DNA of 64,000 nucleotides from Sanguinoderma infundibulare (lineage: Eukaryota; Basidiomycota; Agaricomycetes; Polyporales; Polyporaceae). The stretch is taken from the NCBI GenBank assembly GCA_032821775.1, contig JAVLRN010000017.1, positions 479,180-543,179 of the forward strand, written 5' to 3'. The notes under the pieces are model-generated. The model was not told the origin of the DNA and did not search any database. It saw only the letters and a list, made by a program, of their open reading frames with translations. This document shows, piece by piece, positions 11,290 to 22,694 of the stretch. Position 1 is the stretch's first letter, and each line of letters begins with the position of its first letter. The position numbers were made by a program, and so were the translations under genes.

Positions 11290-11549
11290 GTTTATGACTA
11301 CGTCCTCGCCATGCTTCGGACGGAAGACATATGTGAGGTGTGCAGTGCGAGAGCGCATGGCCGCATACAGGTACAGGTACGAGTGCAGCTCGTGGAAGTT
11401 GGGGGAGTCGAGCGAGGTATAGATGAATGCTGTCTTTGGCGGGAGGTTGAGCAGTCCGACGGTGTTTGGAGGACGTGGTCGAATGGGAGCAGCCTTGGCA
11501 GCGACGGAACAGAAGACGACGTGCTAACGAGATTGGTTAAGTTATACAC
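11290..11549 (-). pseudogene. Possible UDP-glucose:glycoprotein glucosyltransferase fragment
   Basis: On the minus strand one frame gives VPSLPRLLPFDHVLQTP and a second gives PPKTAFIYTSLDSPNFHELH, followed by LTYVFRPKHGED. The order and wording recall the N-terminal thioredoxin-like region of fungal UGGT, an ER glycoprotein folding sensor. The fragment spans about 85 codons with a frame change in the middle and has no flanking exons. The match is from memory of the family and is tentative. Confidence 0.4.
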
Positions 11550-11608
11550 TCACAACGCAACATGCCTAGGAACACGTACACATTCTCGACTGCTTGCGCG
11601 GGGTCCTG

Positions 11609-14600
11609 TCAATTTCTACTCTCATTGTCCATGTTGTCCAGTGTCCTGCCTGCCAGTCGCATAACACCGAGTCCCATGCGCTCTGCTAAAAAGTACTTGT
11701 CTCCAACAATCAACTGTGGTGTCAATGCCGTCCGGGGCTCATGCGTGTCGGGAATCATTGCAACGATGGATTTGATGTGTTTTGCGGGGATGACCTTGAG
11801 CGCGGCTGGTCCCTCGTATTTTGCAAGATAGACAGCACCATAGGACTCCTCGAGCAGAGACGCATCTGAAGCAGAGTACACAGAGACGAGTGCAACAGGT
11901 ACTCGTTTGTCATGAATGTCGAGGTAGCAGAAGTACTGCACCTCGCCAATGGCGTCCTTGTCGCCATCCCGAAACTATAATAATAACTGAGATGTGGTGT
12001 CCGCAGCTAAACAGATTTCGTACCTTGACATTCCGGGACATGCGAAGCTTCTTGAGAGGCTTGAGAGTTTCCTTCCATGCCGTCCGTGCGATCTGTGTGT
12101 TCGGAAGCCGGAGACGTGCCCACTTCTGAATTTTGCCATCAAATGTTACGTTCGGGTCCAGGGTGCTGGCATCAACCAGATATGTTGCGAATGCGTTGGC
12201 CTCATCTTGAGGAAGCCGGTATGCGGTTCGTGCGTGTGCATGCAGGAAGATGTAGTCATTGCCAAGAGATTCAGCTCCTCTCGGAAGAGCATAGTCAGAT
12301 AGGCCGCCGAAGAGAGCGGGGAGCATGACTTTGAGTGCGTTCACTTGACAGCGTATGACAGCACGTTCGGAAAGGTTAGCGTATGGATTTGATGGCTGTC
12401 GTATCTTCTGACCGAGGTCTCCGATCGCGCGTTCGATGGGCCACTGAGTGACAGTAATGAGTGATCCGACGTGAGGAATCTCCTCTGCGATGTGGGCAGA
12501 GACATGGATGCATGGCCGAACAAAGTGCAAGCGCTCCGGTTTTCGTTGGTAATAGAGCTCCTCAAAGTCAAGCGCAGCGTCGTTCAGATAAGTATGGATG
12601 ACAGGGATGTCATTGTGGGGTATGGAACGTTCGTGAGCCAAAGTAATGCCAGTGACTGTCTTGCAGTAATGTCGCCAGTAGGGCTTTGGTAGTCGCCGAC
12701 GCAGATATGCAGGTCCGAGCTTATACCAGTACGTCAAGAACTCCCAGGCTTTGTAACCACTAGAGAGTCTCTCAGCGATGTTACAAGGGGGATGGTCGAA
12801 CGATCCGGGGAGAAACGGGTTGGTGAGCTCAATCTCCTTCCCATGTGCCTTCCACACACCCACATCCCTGAGCACAGCAAAGTCCCAAGTCTGCTTGTCG
12901 TCCGCTGAACCGTCGATGGTGCCACGCCAGAGATCAATGAACAAAGCAGGCAAGTTCAATGCAGCAAAGTGCATCAGGTCAAGGGGAAACATGCCAGTGA
13001 TGTCGAATGTGCGTGACAGACCACTGAAGACAGATGGCTTCACGATGCCGTACTTCTTGCAGTTATCTTCATAGTCTCTGTTCATCGTTGATGTGCAGAC
13101 GATTTTGAGTGCTTGCTGGTACTCTAGTAATGATGGTCGAGGTTGGCAATGGGAAGGGACATCAGGATGGGCGCAGTTGGGCACATCGCGCTCATAATTG
13201 CCGCCAGGTTTCAACAGCACAGGATAGTACATCGACGTCCTCGGCTTTCACCGTCCAAGGAGAGGACACCAAAGGCAGCATGCACGAGAGCCGTGGTGCC
13301 CGACGAGACCATTCATGTACGCCATTGCGGGGGTGTCTGCGGTGACCCAAGCAAGGAAAGGGTAGTCGACGTAGAGCTTGTTGTCCACTGCATCCCAGAA
13401 TGTCAGACCTTCCTTCATGAGCGCAGACAGATGATACAGTCCAGGGTAGAGGAACGACTCCAGATTCTTCGGTTTTTCTGGACCGCGGATGATGGCACCC
13501 GGGAGGACGTGCGTCTTCTTGTAGCGTCGTGTGGGGTCGAGTGTGTGCAGAACCCAGACGTAGATCCAACAGTCTGACTGCTTCTTCTCATACAGCTGGC
13601 ACCCATCGATGGAGAGCTGAAGAACAGAGTCATGGGGTCCAATGGTGCCGGCCTCGACCTTGTCCTGGTACTCCTCCGAATGGCACAGATCTTCGAACGC
13701 ACGAATGACGCCACCAGTCTCATCCATCTCTCGCAAGACCTCGCATACTGCCGCATGCAACCAGCGAGCTGCCTGGGAGCCTTCGGGTGAGCGGCGGATA
13801 GCCTGAAGCTGTGGCCCCAAGGCGAACGTCTGGAACGTCTGCTGTGGTACTGCCTTGGTGCCGAGCGGATGGTTTCGTGGTTGCTTGCAGTACGGGCACT
13901 CGGTGAGATCTGCAAAGGGACCCGTATATGCGATGCACGACTTGATGCACTGCGCGTGCTTGATGGGGACGATTCCGCTGAGCTCCTGTACCTTTTGGCG
14001 CACTGCGTAGTATGACAGGAGCTTGGCCTCGGGATATCTGCGAAAAAAGGCCTGGCACATGCGATTGTACGTGTCTTCAGATGCGTTGAGAGTGGCGAAG
14101 AAGACCTCGATCGAGAGGAGAATGTCAGGGTCATCGATCTCGAGAGGGTGCTGTGGTGGGTTGCGGAGGCGGTGGAGCTCGTCTTCCGAGAGACCCGAGT
14201 TGTCGAGCGTGGCATTCTTGAGCCAGCGCACAAACTCCTGGGCAATCTTCAAGTCTGCGAGTTTTGGTTGCACGGTAATGTCGATGATAGTGTCAGATGT
14301 GAAGGGGGTGTATTCGTTGTCCTCGGACGAAGGTGGAGGCGGCTCAGGGCCACGTGCAGGCTCCTCGCGCATCTCTTGATCGTAGTTGCTGCCCGGATCT
14401 GGTGCATGTTCATCCTCGTCCTCCTCATCTTCATCAGCATCCTCCACGGTGGTGCGGAACCGTCTCGAAGAAGTTCCGGACTCAGGCCGTGCATGAGTGG
14501 GCTCGTCGACAGCCATCTGTGCAGTACGTATCAGCACGTCTGTCCGCCATAAACACACTGGCCCGGGACCCGAACGAAGACGCTGAACGAGAGCATGTAT

Positions 14601-15718
14601 GGTAGCCTGACATAAGAGACATTTGTGTGGATCATACAGTATGTCCCGGGGATCCCAGATGTCCATGAGCATATACCAGTAGCGAGGGGTCACCTCATCT
14701 CCGTCGATGACCGCATACGTGTACTTGTGAGTAGCATGGATGGAGACGGAAGCGAACTTGTCTGGAAGGACGTATCCGAGCGCATACAGCTGGCCGGTCG
14801 CCTCGAACGTTAGATTCACAGTGTGCAACCTAGAATCAACGCCAGAGAAAAGCAGCCCCATGTCAGGCGTGCTCGGGTCCGGCTCGAGGCTGTAAACAGC
14901 AGTCCGAGTCCTCGAATCTGAAGCAAGCACGAAGGGAAAACCGAAACATAGAGAGCAAATCCTGAACCGACACCGGGATGGTAAGCTGCATGTTGTATTT
15001 GAGTTATAGGCCGTAGCCAGCAACCCATGACATCCCTGGTCTGCTAAGCCCGAGTCGTAGGCTGTAGCCAGCAGCCTACGAACCGGAACAAGACAGGCAC
15101 TGTGCCGGAACGAGTCCATACAGAACAAACACAATCAGAACACAAGATCAAACGGGAGACGGAAACATACGCAGTCATCGTGCGGCTGCTCTTCTATTCC
15201 CTGGCCATCGTGTGCCTCCCGGGCTTCTCCCTGGTCAGCGCGACCTCCCAAGAATGACGCGCTCATGCGCACGTCCGAATCGTGTGCCTCGCCGGCTCCT
15301 CCCTCGTCCGCGCGACCTCCAGTGAAAGACGCGCCTGGATGCGTCTCCGGATCGCGGTCGTGCGAATGCGCATCCACAGAGGTCCGGTTGCTGTCAAGAG
15401 AACCAGAACCAGAACCAGAAGCCCCAGTAGTGCCAAAAGCCCCAGTATTCGCCCCAGTACTAGCCCCAGTGGACCCGAGATCAGACCCCGCACGCATGTC
15501 CGCATCCTGTCCGCGCGTGCCTGAAAACCCCAGTGAGCCGCGCACCTCCTGCAGAGTAGGAGGATCCACCTACTGGTGGGGTTGTGCTTGTACCAGGTGC
15601 ATTTTGGGATGTACTTCCCGCCGCCACAGTACACAGTGCAAGTACAGAACTTCTTGGGCCCAGAGCCACGCTTGCCACGCTGACGACGGAGGGTAGCCAT
15701 ATCCAGATTAGAGTCCAT
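11609..15718 (-). pseudogene. Tnp2-family transposase, interrupted by one stop codon
   Basis: The transposase reads leftwards. A first exon at about 15718-15574 encodes a Cys-rich start (KKFCTCTVYCGGGKYIP) typical of basidiomycete Tnp2 proteins. An acidic, Gly/Ser-rich linker follows. The main exon carries a zinc-ribbon-like segment (CIKSCIAYTGPF...CPYCKQPR) and the catalytic Tnp2 region (SIDGCQLYEKKQSDCWIYVW, LYHLSALMKEGLTFWDA, FLAWVTADTPAM). A TGA at 13250-13248 (probable CGA-to-TGA change) breaks the frame, which continues directly as YYPVLLKPGG...DLMHFAALN. Near 12020-11965 a GTACGA...TATAG intron leads to a last exon ending at 11609. Apart from the stop, the protein looks complete. Exon joins between 15574 and 14525 are uncertain. 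Confidence 0.8.
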
Positions 15719-15879
15719 TGCGCGAGAGCAATAGCTCTTCGCAGATCATACACAGTTGAGCAGGCCGAGGAGACACAGACAGAACACGGAACATTGCAAA
15801 GACTCGATAACATACACGTGACGCAAATCTCGGCGCTCGTCAACATCAAGAAGCAGCCAAAAATCACCTGCCCGCTTGC

Positions 15880-15955
15880 AAACACGATGGGGCACGATCC
15901 TCACAACCCCACACGGCCGAGCACGCTCCTCCACGCTCCTCCACGATCCCGGAAT
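15880..15955. repeat. Right subterminal repeats of the transposon
   Basis: CACGATGGGG, CACGATCCTC and two CACGCTCCTC units occur with a 10-bp period. They share the core of the left array, which supports both ends belonging to one element. Confidence 0.6.
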
Positions 15956-15958
15956 GGT

Positions 15959-15983
15959 GGGGCGCTTGTCGATTTTGACTGGG
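15959..15983 (-). repeat. Terminal inverted repeat, right
   Basis: This is the reverse-complement partner of 2109-2133, ending ...TTTTGACTGGG at the element boundary. Confidence 0.8.
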
Positions 15984-15990
15984 ACTCAAG
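15984..15990. repeat. Target site duplication, right copy
   Basis: The sequence ACTCAAG abuts the right inverted repeat and is identical to 2102-2108. Removing 2109-15990 restores the homology between this locus and the related pseudogene at 43.7-45.4 kb. Confidence 0.75.
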
Positions 15991-16640
15991 TCTCATCCAC
16001 CCGTCCAGAGGCCGCCAGGGCCCCCAATCCTTCAAAATTCTCATAGTCGGTGTTGTGCTGGTGCTTTACGTCTCCACAACGTTCTACTGGGCGATCGAGC
16101 TCCTGGACGTCCTGCACTTCCACCACCTCGTCGCGTGCGGTATACGCAGCCTTCCGTCTAGTTCGAGGGAATCCTTCGACGGGTCCATCAATCTCGGCGA
16201 CCCTTCCAATGCAACCCAATACTCTTAAATAATCAATATCACACTCACAGTCAATATCAATATCCGGGATCCCAATCCTCGAGCTTGGGAGCTAACGTGG
16301 TGTATGCTATGAAGATGAGCATCGGAGACGCGGTCGTATGGTGGCGCGCTCAAGCGCTGTGGCCCCAGAAATGGCTCGTAACCGGCCTCTGGGTTGTGCT
16401 TGAGACAACGACAGTTGGTGCGTACCTCGGTATATCTCCACGAAATCGTCTTCATTCAGCGTTTTTTTTCGGCCCCGTCATCAGTGCTAGGGATAGTGAC
16501 TTGTTACCGAGTAAACTCGATCAAGGACAGTTTCCTCCTCGACTTCCGTCCGTACGTCGCGGATGAGTTCGGTACCGCCGGAATCGCTGTCTCCCTCGTC
16601 TCGAACCTGCATCAGCAAACAGGGTTTGAGGTTTACAGAG
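15984..16640 (+). pseudogene. 7TM-like membrane protein pseudogene, 3' part
   Basis: Homology with the copy at 43.7-45.4 kb resumes at the transposon edge. An exon encoding FKILIVGVVLVLYVSTTFYW..ELLDVL is followed by one with MKMSIGDAVVWWRAQALWP, a signature of this basidiomycete membrane family. Later parts are frameshifted (a run of Ts at 16464-16471) and the C-terminal segments are not found. Together with 1901-2108 this was one gene before the transposon entered. Confidence 0.7.
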
Positions 16641-17450
16641 ACATGTATAATCCATATAGCTCTGTAGGCATTGTAGTGGTTTGTAGGTGCCTCACGGTAT
16701 TATGCAATTCAGAATATAGCTCTATAGCCATCTGGCGTATGCGACGATATCCTACAATCTATAGCGGAACGTGCGGCAGGGCCCTGTAGCATTCCGCCGG
16801 AACCGGGGGAAATACTGTAGTGCCATGTAGGACTCATAGGTAGATTGTAGAGGACTGCAATGCTCACCGCAGATGGTAGCATACGACAAATACCTACAGA
16901 GATATACTGTCATCCTGTGGTCCTCATAGCAATTACGCTGGTACTCGCCCACCGGCCATGGGACACAACGAAATAATGGTCAAAATTCATCAATTTATGC
17001 TCGAGCGGATCACACGACAGTAATATATCACACCATCTATTATGAAGTGAGAGTGAGCACGGGCAACTTGGGACCATAGGAATAATAACTAGTGAGACAG
17101 CCTGAGAGTGGGAACCATTGCCATTCGCACCTTGATCAGCGCCGTCGCCGTTCGCGTGTTTCACGTCGCATCCGCCATCGCCATCGCTGTTGCGCTATGC
17201 TTTCTCCCTGTAACAACTGCAAGATCAGCATCGTCCGCCTGTCTGACCGACGAAACAACGGAGCAGGGCAGTGATGGGGGAACGTGAGACGATGATCTCG
17301 TCGTCTACTGATCATTGCTCAAGGTGAAGAAGCAATGAGCTTCGCGACAGCGATTGGCATAACGGTAGAACGCCCACCTCGCAAGCACCGAGCCCCATTG
17401 CGAACATGTCGATTATTCCTCACAAGTCTCCGCCGAACAGAGACGGCCAC
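16641..17450. other. No gene; weak short repeats
   Basis: Recurrent TGTAG/CTATAG words occur at 16640-16920, with similar words near 19180-19370, but no clear repeat unit was seen. Nothing codes convincingly. Confidence 0.35.
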
Positions 17451-17456
17451 GCACCT

Positions 17457-18720
17457 TTCTGGCACTTTGGGCAGTTCCGCATGAGAGTGCGCACTGAAAA
17501 GTTAAAGCGCCACACGGTCGTCAGTCACGAGAAAGAAAAGTCGGGAAACATGGAACGGCGGTCACGCACTCATAGCTTCCTCGATCGCGTGCCGTACGTC
17601 GAGCTTCTTGTCATCTTCGACTTCTACAACGCCGGCGGATCAAACGAGTCCCGTCAGCAAACGCAAAACGCACTGCCCAACGGCATATAGGGTTTTCCAA
17701 CAAGTAAACGCACCTTGACAACTCTTCGGAAGGTGGTCCTGTAGCATCAGCGCAGGCGGGAAGATACCGTCAGCATCGCGCTAACCTTCCATGCAAGAAC
17801 TCGAGCGACGGGACGTCGCACATTGGGAGATGGACGCAGAGCGGGGAAGGCGACAAGTGCGCACCGACAGATGAATGGACTAGCTAACGAACGAAGGAAA
17901 AAAGGGTCAAGTTTCGCAGATGGGCCATCGCCAAGCTGACGCCGCGAAAGACAACCCACACCCACGCGTGACAAGACAAGGGGGTAGGAACGATAGACAC
18001 GAGGCATGGTCGATGATGAGCAATAGATAGAGGGAGAAAACAGAACGAACGTGCCATGTACAGACGGCAGGAAAAACAACAGAACAGAACAGGCCAACGA
18101 CACACTCACCGGCTTCTTGCACGCCCTGCACGTCACCGCCCCGCAGCCCTCGTTCTCGCACCTGAACAGCCGCTCCTGCTTGTTCTCGATCACGACCTTG
18201 TACTCGCAGAACGGACACTCCTCCAGCCCCTCCAGCTCCGCCGCCTCGATCTCCTTCCGCTGCTTGACGCTCTCGTACAGCTCCAACAGCTTCGGCGTTA
18301 GGAACCGCCGAAGCTCCGACTCGGGGAACGCGAGCTTGCACTCCGACCGGTCCATGCACACAATCCGCGCGTCGTGCTCGCCCAGCTTCGTTTCCGCGTA
18401 CGTCATCATGCACGCCGTGCAGACAGGTGCGCCTCCAGGCACTGCACCATCTTGTCCTGTATGCCATGTCATCCGAAAGGCGAGCCGTAGGAGAGGCCAG
18501 GTAGTGTGTAAGAACTGCATGTACACGACGCAAAAGACGACCACTCACGAACGGATACTCGCAAAAACAACACCCGCACTTGATCCCCCCCTCCTCCTGC
18601 ATCCGCACCTACTCCTCGACCGCCTTCGCCCGCTCCATCTCCTCCTCCACCAACCTTGTCCTCACCCACGTCATCTCCCGGTCCAGCTCCCATCGTGCTT
18701 CTGCACGCGCTAGCCCTTGA
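17457..18720 (-). pseudogene. RBR-type E3 ubiquitin ligase (RNF216-like) pseudogene
   Basis: Minus-strand exons encode a helical lead-in (ELDREMTWVRTRLVEEE), a RING1 start (KCGCCFCEYPF), VCTACMMTYAE..LGEH..IVCMD, ESELRRFLTPKLLELYESVKQ, the IBR (ECPFCEYKVVIEN...CENEGCGAVTCRACKKP), then tiny exons DHLPKSC (about 17730), KKLDVRHAIEEAM (about 17590) and TLMRNCPKCQK (17458-17496). This is the order seen in RNF216/TRIAD3-like ligases. A TAG stop at 18611-18609 sits before RING1, and RING2 with its catalytic Cys is absent to the left. The intron after the IBR is about 380 nt, unusually long. Confidence 0.75.
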
Positions 18721-20250
18721 TCTTCCGCGGGCGCGACATGGCCTCGTACAGGCGTGGCACGCGCTGCTCCTGCTCCCGGAGGATCATTGGGGCCGCCGCC
18801 ATAGCATTCACAAAGTGCAGGAAGAGGTTGAGAAGAGCGGCAGCGGCAGTCTTGGACCCAAGCACGGTGCTGAGGTCATGGTGGAGTATGTTAGACAATG
18901 TAGTAAGCGTAGGACATGCAAGACAGAAAAAAGGATGAGATCAAGATGCGAACGCGTTCGTGGGGGAAAGTCATTTAAAGCCACGCGCTCACCCCAATGA
19001 TGGGAAACCACTCAAGCGCCCATGTGATTAGGGTTTGGCTACGACCAAACTTGGCCGCAACATCCACGACTTGCGTTTCTCGGGCTGGTCGCCGATACCC
19101 CTTGTATGGTGCCCAGCACTCTGAAGCATTCGCACCTGACTGTTGTATCGCTTTGCAATACTTGGCGGTATCCGTCCGATGAATTATAATGCTCTACAAT
19201 AATCTATCAGGTGCGTCGGATGAGCTACAATGCTCTGATATCGTATACGGCGGAACCCTGCAGGATTCCATCGTATCCGACGACTTCCTACAGAGTCCTG
19301 CACGGTGGGACCGGATCGGGCGAAACCCTGGATAGCCCCTTAGCGCTCAGCATAGCCCTGCAGGCAGGTTGCGCTTTTGCTGATGGGGACTGCGCTCGTT
19401 GTGTATGCTTGCCGTCGCTCTCATGGCCGCGTCCGTACTTTACTATTTACTACAGTGTGTTTCCCGTGCGTGTCCTGTCTCCCTACGTTTATCCTGATAC
19501 GTACGTCGTATGTTTCATGTCCTGAACATGCTGCCGTTAGACTCGAGATCCGTTGTTGGACCCAGCACCGCAGTCTTTTACCTCATTGACCGATGCACTC
19601 GTTTCCCTTCGTACTAAGGCACACGCACTGTCGTGTGCGGTCGGTCGGTCCCAGACTATAAGGAGCAGCGAAGCTCGAATGTAGTATGAAGTCTACTAGA
19701 TAAGTCCTGTACATCATCATGATCTCCGGAGAAGAGAAGCAGGAGTCGGACGGCATTTTTGAAAGAGAAATCAAAATACCTAGAACTCGTAAGATTAAAT
19801 TTCAAGGCCTATGGCGTCTGTAGAGCGACCGCCGGCGCCGCCTCACTGTGTCCTGACTTGAAGTCGAGCGTCTGGGAGCACGCTGGAAACCCACCCGTGC
19901 TAGAGTCTAGAGATAGAGAGAGTGCAGGGTGCAGGGTGCGTACCGGTTCCTGTTCATGCGAGTCCATGCTGGCCAAGTTCGGCTGACAGAAACGCCTCGA
20001 CAGCGCCGCCCGTCCCAACACAGTATCCGAGGTACTGTAGGACACGCTCCGATCCACTTCCCATGACTCACGCTCAACGCCAATGCCGACTGACCACTTT
20101 ACACCTCCAGCGTGATCGCGACGGGAGAGCGTCAGCACGTCTATCAGCAGTGATATACCCTCGTAGGCATCGTCCCATCTATACTCTAAGCAAGCCAGCT
20201 CCGCTCGCTCAGCAGCGCACCCACAGTCCCCTACGAATACGAACAGCTCG
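18721..20250. other. Intergenic, no recognisable gene
   Basis: A short minus-strand frame at 18898-18710 could be an upstream exon of the RBR pseudogene. The rest shows no coding signal. Confidence 0.35.
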
Positions 20251-22694
20251 TCACCGCTGCCCCACGGCCAGCCCCCGCACGAACTCGATCAGTGCCCTGT
20301 ACCATTGTCAGCCACCACGTCAATCACAACCGTTGGAGTCGGACGTACCGCGTCGGACGACCCGTCATGCCCTTCTCGTGGTACGGCCCGCTCCCCGACG
20401 CCTGTCCAAGTCCGTCACTCCGTCAGTTGGCCGGGAGGGACGATCCACACGAGCGCGACGCACCTCCATGGATCCCGCGATATCGATGTGCGCCCACCGG
20501 ATCGCGGGCTCGTCCGCGCCTTCAGCGGGCTCGACGCCCTCGACGAACGACTTGAGGAAGAGCGCGGCGGTGCAGCAGCCCCCGCGCGAGCCGCCCGTCT
20601 GTCGGGTTCGGGTCCGAACCGTCAGCGTCACGCGGAGCGGGAGAGAGAAAGACGGAAGGGATCGGACGCACGTTGCATAGGTCGGCGTAGGACGAGTATA
20701 TCTGGGGTCCGTACTCGTCGTCGAGCGGCATCCGCCAGAAGCGGTCGTGCTCGCGCGCGCCGGCGGCGTGGAGCCCGGCCCAGAGCGAGTCCGAGTTCTA
20801 CAAGTTGACATTCAATTGCGAGACTGGGGGCATGACGCGAGGGACGTACAGTGAACACGCCAGAATATACCTCACCGAGGCTGTTGTCCATCGAGCTGGC
20901 GAGCGAGTACTTTAGAGGTGCGAGGAGGACACGGGGCGGCTCGACTTACCCCGTGAGCGTCGCGACGTCGATGAGCGTATGTGGCTTGAACTCTGTCGAG
21001 CCGTAGTAGATCGCATCTGCAAGGGGACTATATGAGGACAATGTGTCCAAGATTGGGGGATAATTACTGCACCAGAGAGGATAAGACGGCCCTCAGCGTC
21101 CGTGTTGTCGATCTCCACAGACTTGCCGTTCATCGCATATATACTGTACACAAATCAGCCTCCGGATCGGGTGCTGAACAAAAGCGACGGACGTGTCACC
21201 GGGCTTGTTCGCCGCTGGTCCGGGAAGGTTCTCGGTGAGCGGGGTGAGGACGACGATGTTGATACTGCCAAACAAGATAACGGTAAGTTCGTTCGTCGCC
21301 ACCCAAGGCGGACCACACGCACGGCACTTGGAGCTTGGCAATAGCGAGCGCAGCCGCGCACACGGTCGCAGCGCCACCTAGAAAGGGAACGATCAACGCG
21401 CGCCGCGTTGGTGAAAGGCGCGGTACTTACCCATATCGCCGCGCATGAGTTTCATGTCCTGTGCAAGAGGTTATGACGAGCGCAGTCTCCGATGTACTGA
21501 ACGGCTTACTGCAGACCGCTTGAGGGAAATTCCTCCGGAGTCGAAGGTGATGCCCTTGCCGACGAGGACGAGTGGAGGAACATGACTCGGGCCAGCTTTG
21601 TAGTGCCTAGGAAACACAGAGCTCAATGCTAGGCGGACCAATCATAGGACGGAAGGTGGTACATCTCGAGGAATTTTGCGGGCTCCTGGGAACCTTTGGC
21701 GACGGAGAGGAAGGTGCGCTATTTGCGAGGGGTGAGTACCGTGGATGCTGGGAGGAGTGTTGGGAAGGTTCACGGACCATGCCCTTCTCTGCAGCCCATT
21801 CTATACGTGGATGGGTAAGACATGTAAGAGGGCGGGAGGGGCAACTTTGGATGCTTACCGGTGTCACGAACAAAGACTTGGAGGTTGGGGATGCCGGCTG
21901 CGTCGGCCTTGATACGCTCTGTGAATGCCTGTAGATCGGTCAATTGAAAGGCGACAGTGGGATACAATGGGACGTGTGAATTGGGCATACCGTAGGCGTG
22001 ATGATATTCCCAGGGAGTTCCATGAGCTGTAGGGAGCGTCAGCAAATGGACGTGTGACGAACAAGTTTTGAGACAGACGGTGCGGGCGAGGTTCTGGGCT
22101 TGGCCATAGACGACGCCTGTCTCCCACTCGGTGCTCTCGGACAGTGGTGCGAGAGAGAGCTTGTCGGGGAGGGGCTGTGTGAGGCGGGGGTCGAAGGCGG
22201 AGGTGGGCTTTGTCTTGAGGGTGAAGTGGTAAAGGGCGAGGTGGGCGGCAACAGCTGTACGGTGGTACGTCCGTGCGCGCACGGTGCATAACGTGAATCA
22301 AGAACGTACCTGCGGCATGTGGGTCTGCGGACGCGTCGACGACCACTCTGCTGCCGTCGACGTCCTCTCCGAGCTCGCGGACCTTCTTGACGGCGCTGCC
22401 GACGGTTTTGCGGACGACCTCCCTGCGGTCGTTGCCCCTCTTTTGCGCAAACTTGTCACCGAGGGAGGAGACAGCCGAAATGTTGTCGTCGTAGAAGAGG
22501 TGAGTAGTGCCGGCCTTGGAGGGCCTGGACGAGTTGGCGGCGGGGGTCGTGTGCCAGAGCTTTGCTACGTCGACGGACGCTGCTGTCGTGGCGGGCGCGG
22601 CAGGGTCGATGGGGAGGACGTAGATGGAAGACATTCTCCTCAGCATAGATGGCGAGCGGAGGACGAGACGAGCAGCAGAGCGGCAAGGCAGCAT
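20251..22694 (-). CDS. M17 family leucyl aminopeptidase
   Basis: The gene encodes a cytosolic/mitochondrial metallo-aminopeptidase that removes N-terminal residues using two metal ions. The ATG at 22694 starts a basic, Arg-rich leader that could target mitochondria. About a dozen exons with short introns follow. The N-domain leads to AQNLART|LMELPGNIITPT|AFTERIKADAAGIPN, then TFLSVAKGS..PAKFLEM, the metal/Lys motif LVLVGKGITFDSGGISL, MKLMRGDMG|GAA, VVLTPLTENLPG, the NTDAEGRLIL signature (about 21130-21080), KPHTLIDVATLTG, and a C-terminal ALIEFVRGLAVGQR before TGA at 20253-20251. All catalytic motifs are present and exon joins keep frame, so it is probably functional. It is one of the few intact genes in the window. 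Confidence 0.88.

Larger units (their letters stand above)
2109..15983. mobile_element. 13.9-kb Tnp2-type DNA transposon with captured sequences
   Basis: The element is bounded by inverted repeats that match at 23 of 25 positions and begin CCCAGTCAAAATCGACAA, with a 7-bp target duplication outside them. Both ends carry tandem 10-bp subterminal repeats with the core CACGAT/CACGCT. A Tnp2-family transposase occupies 11609-15718. The rest holds a divergent pair of unknown genes and fragments that resemble host genes. It sits inside a membrane-protein pseudogene. The Tnp2 domain places it near the CACTA/CMC group, but CACTA elements normally begin CACTA/CACTG and duplicate 2-3 bp, so the ends here are atypical. 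Confidence 0.75.

Noticed and set aside
14525..15134. Open frame upstream of the Tnp2 acidic region as a Tnp2 N-terminus
   Set aside because: Poor resemblance to the family; the Cys-rich start at 15718 fits better, leaving this stretch as probable intron or insertion.
17345..17415. tRNA-like stretch with an A-box match (TGGCATAACGG) and a CCTCGCAAGC anticodon-like arm
   Set aside because: No acceptable B box or closing acceptor stem; it lies beside RBR pseudogene exons, so a chance match is likelier.
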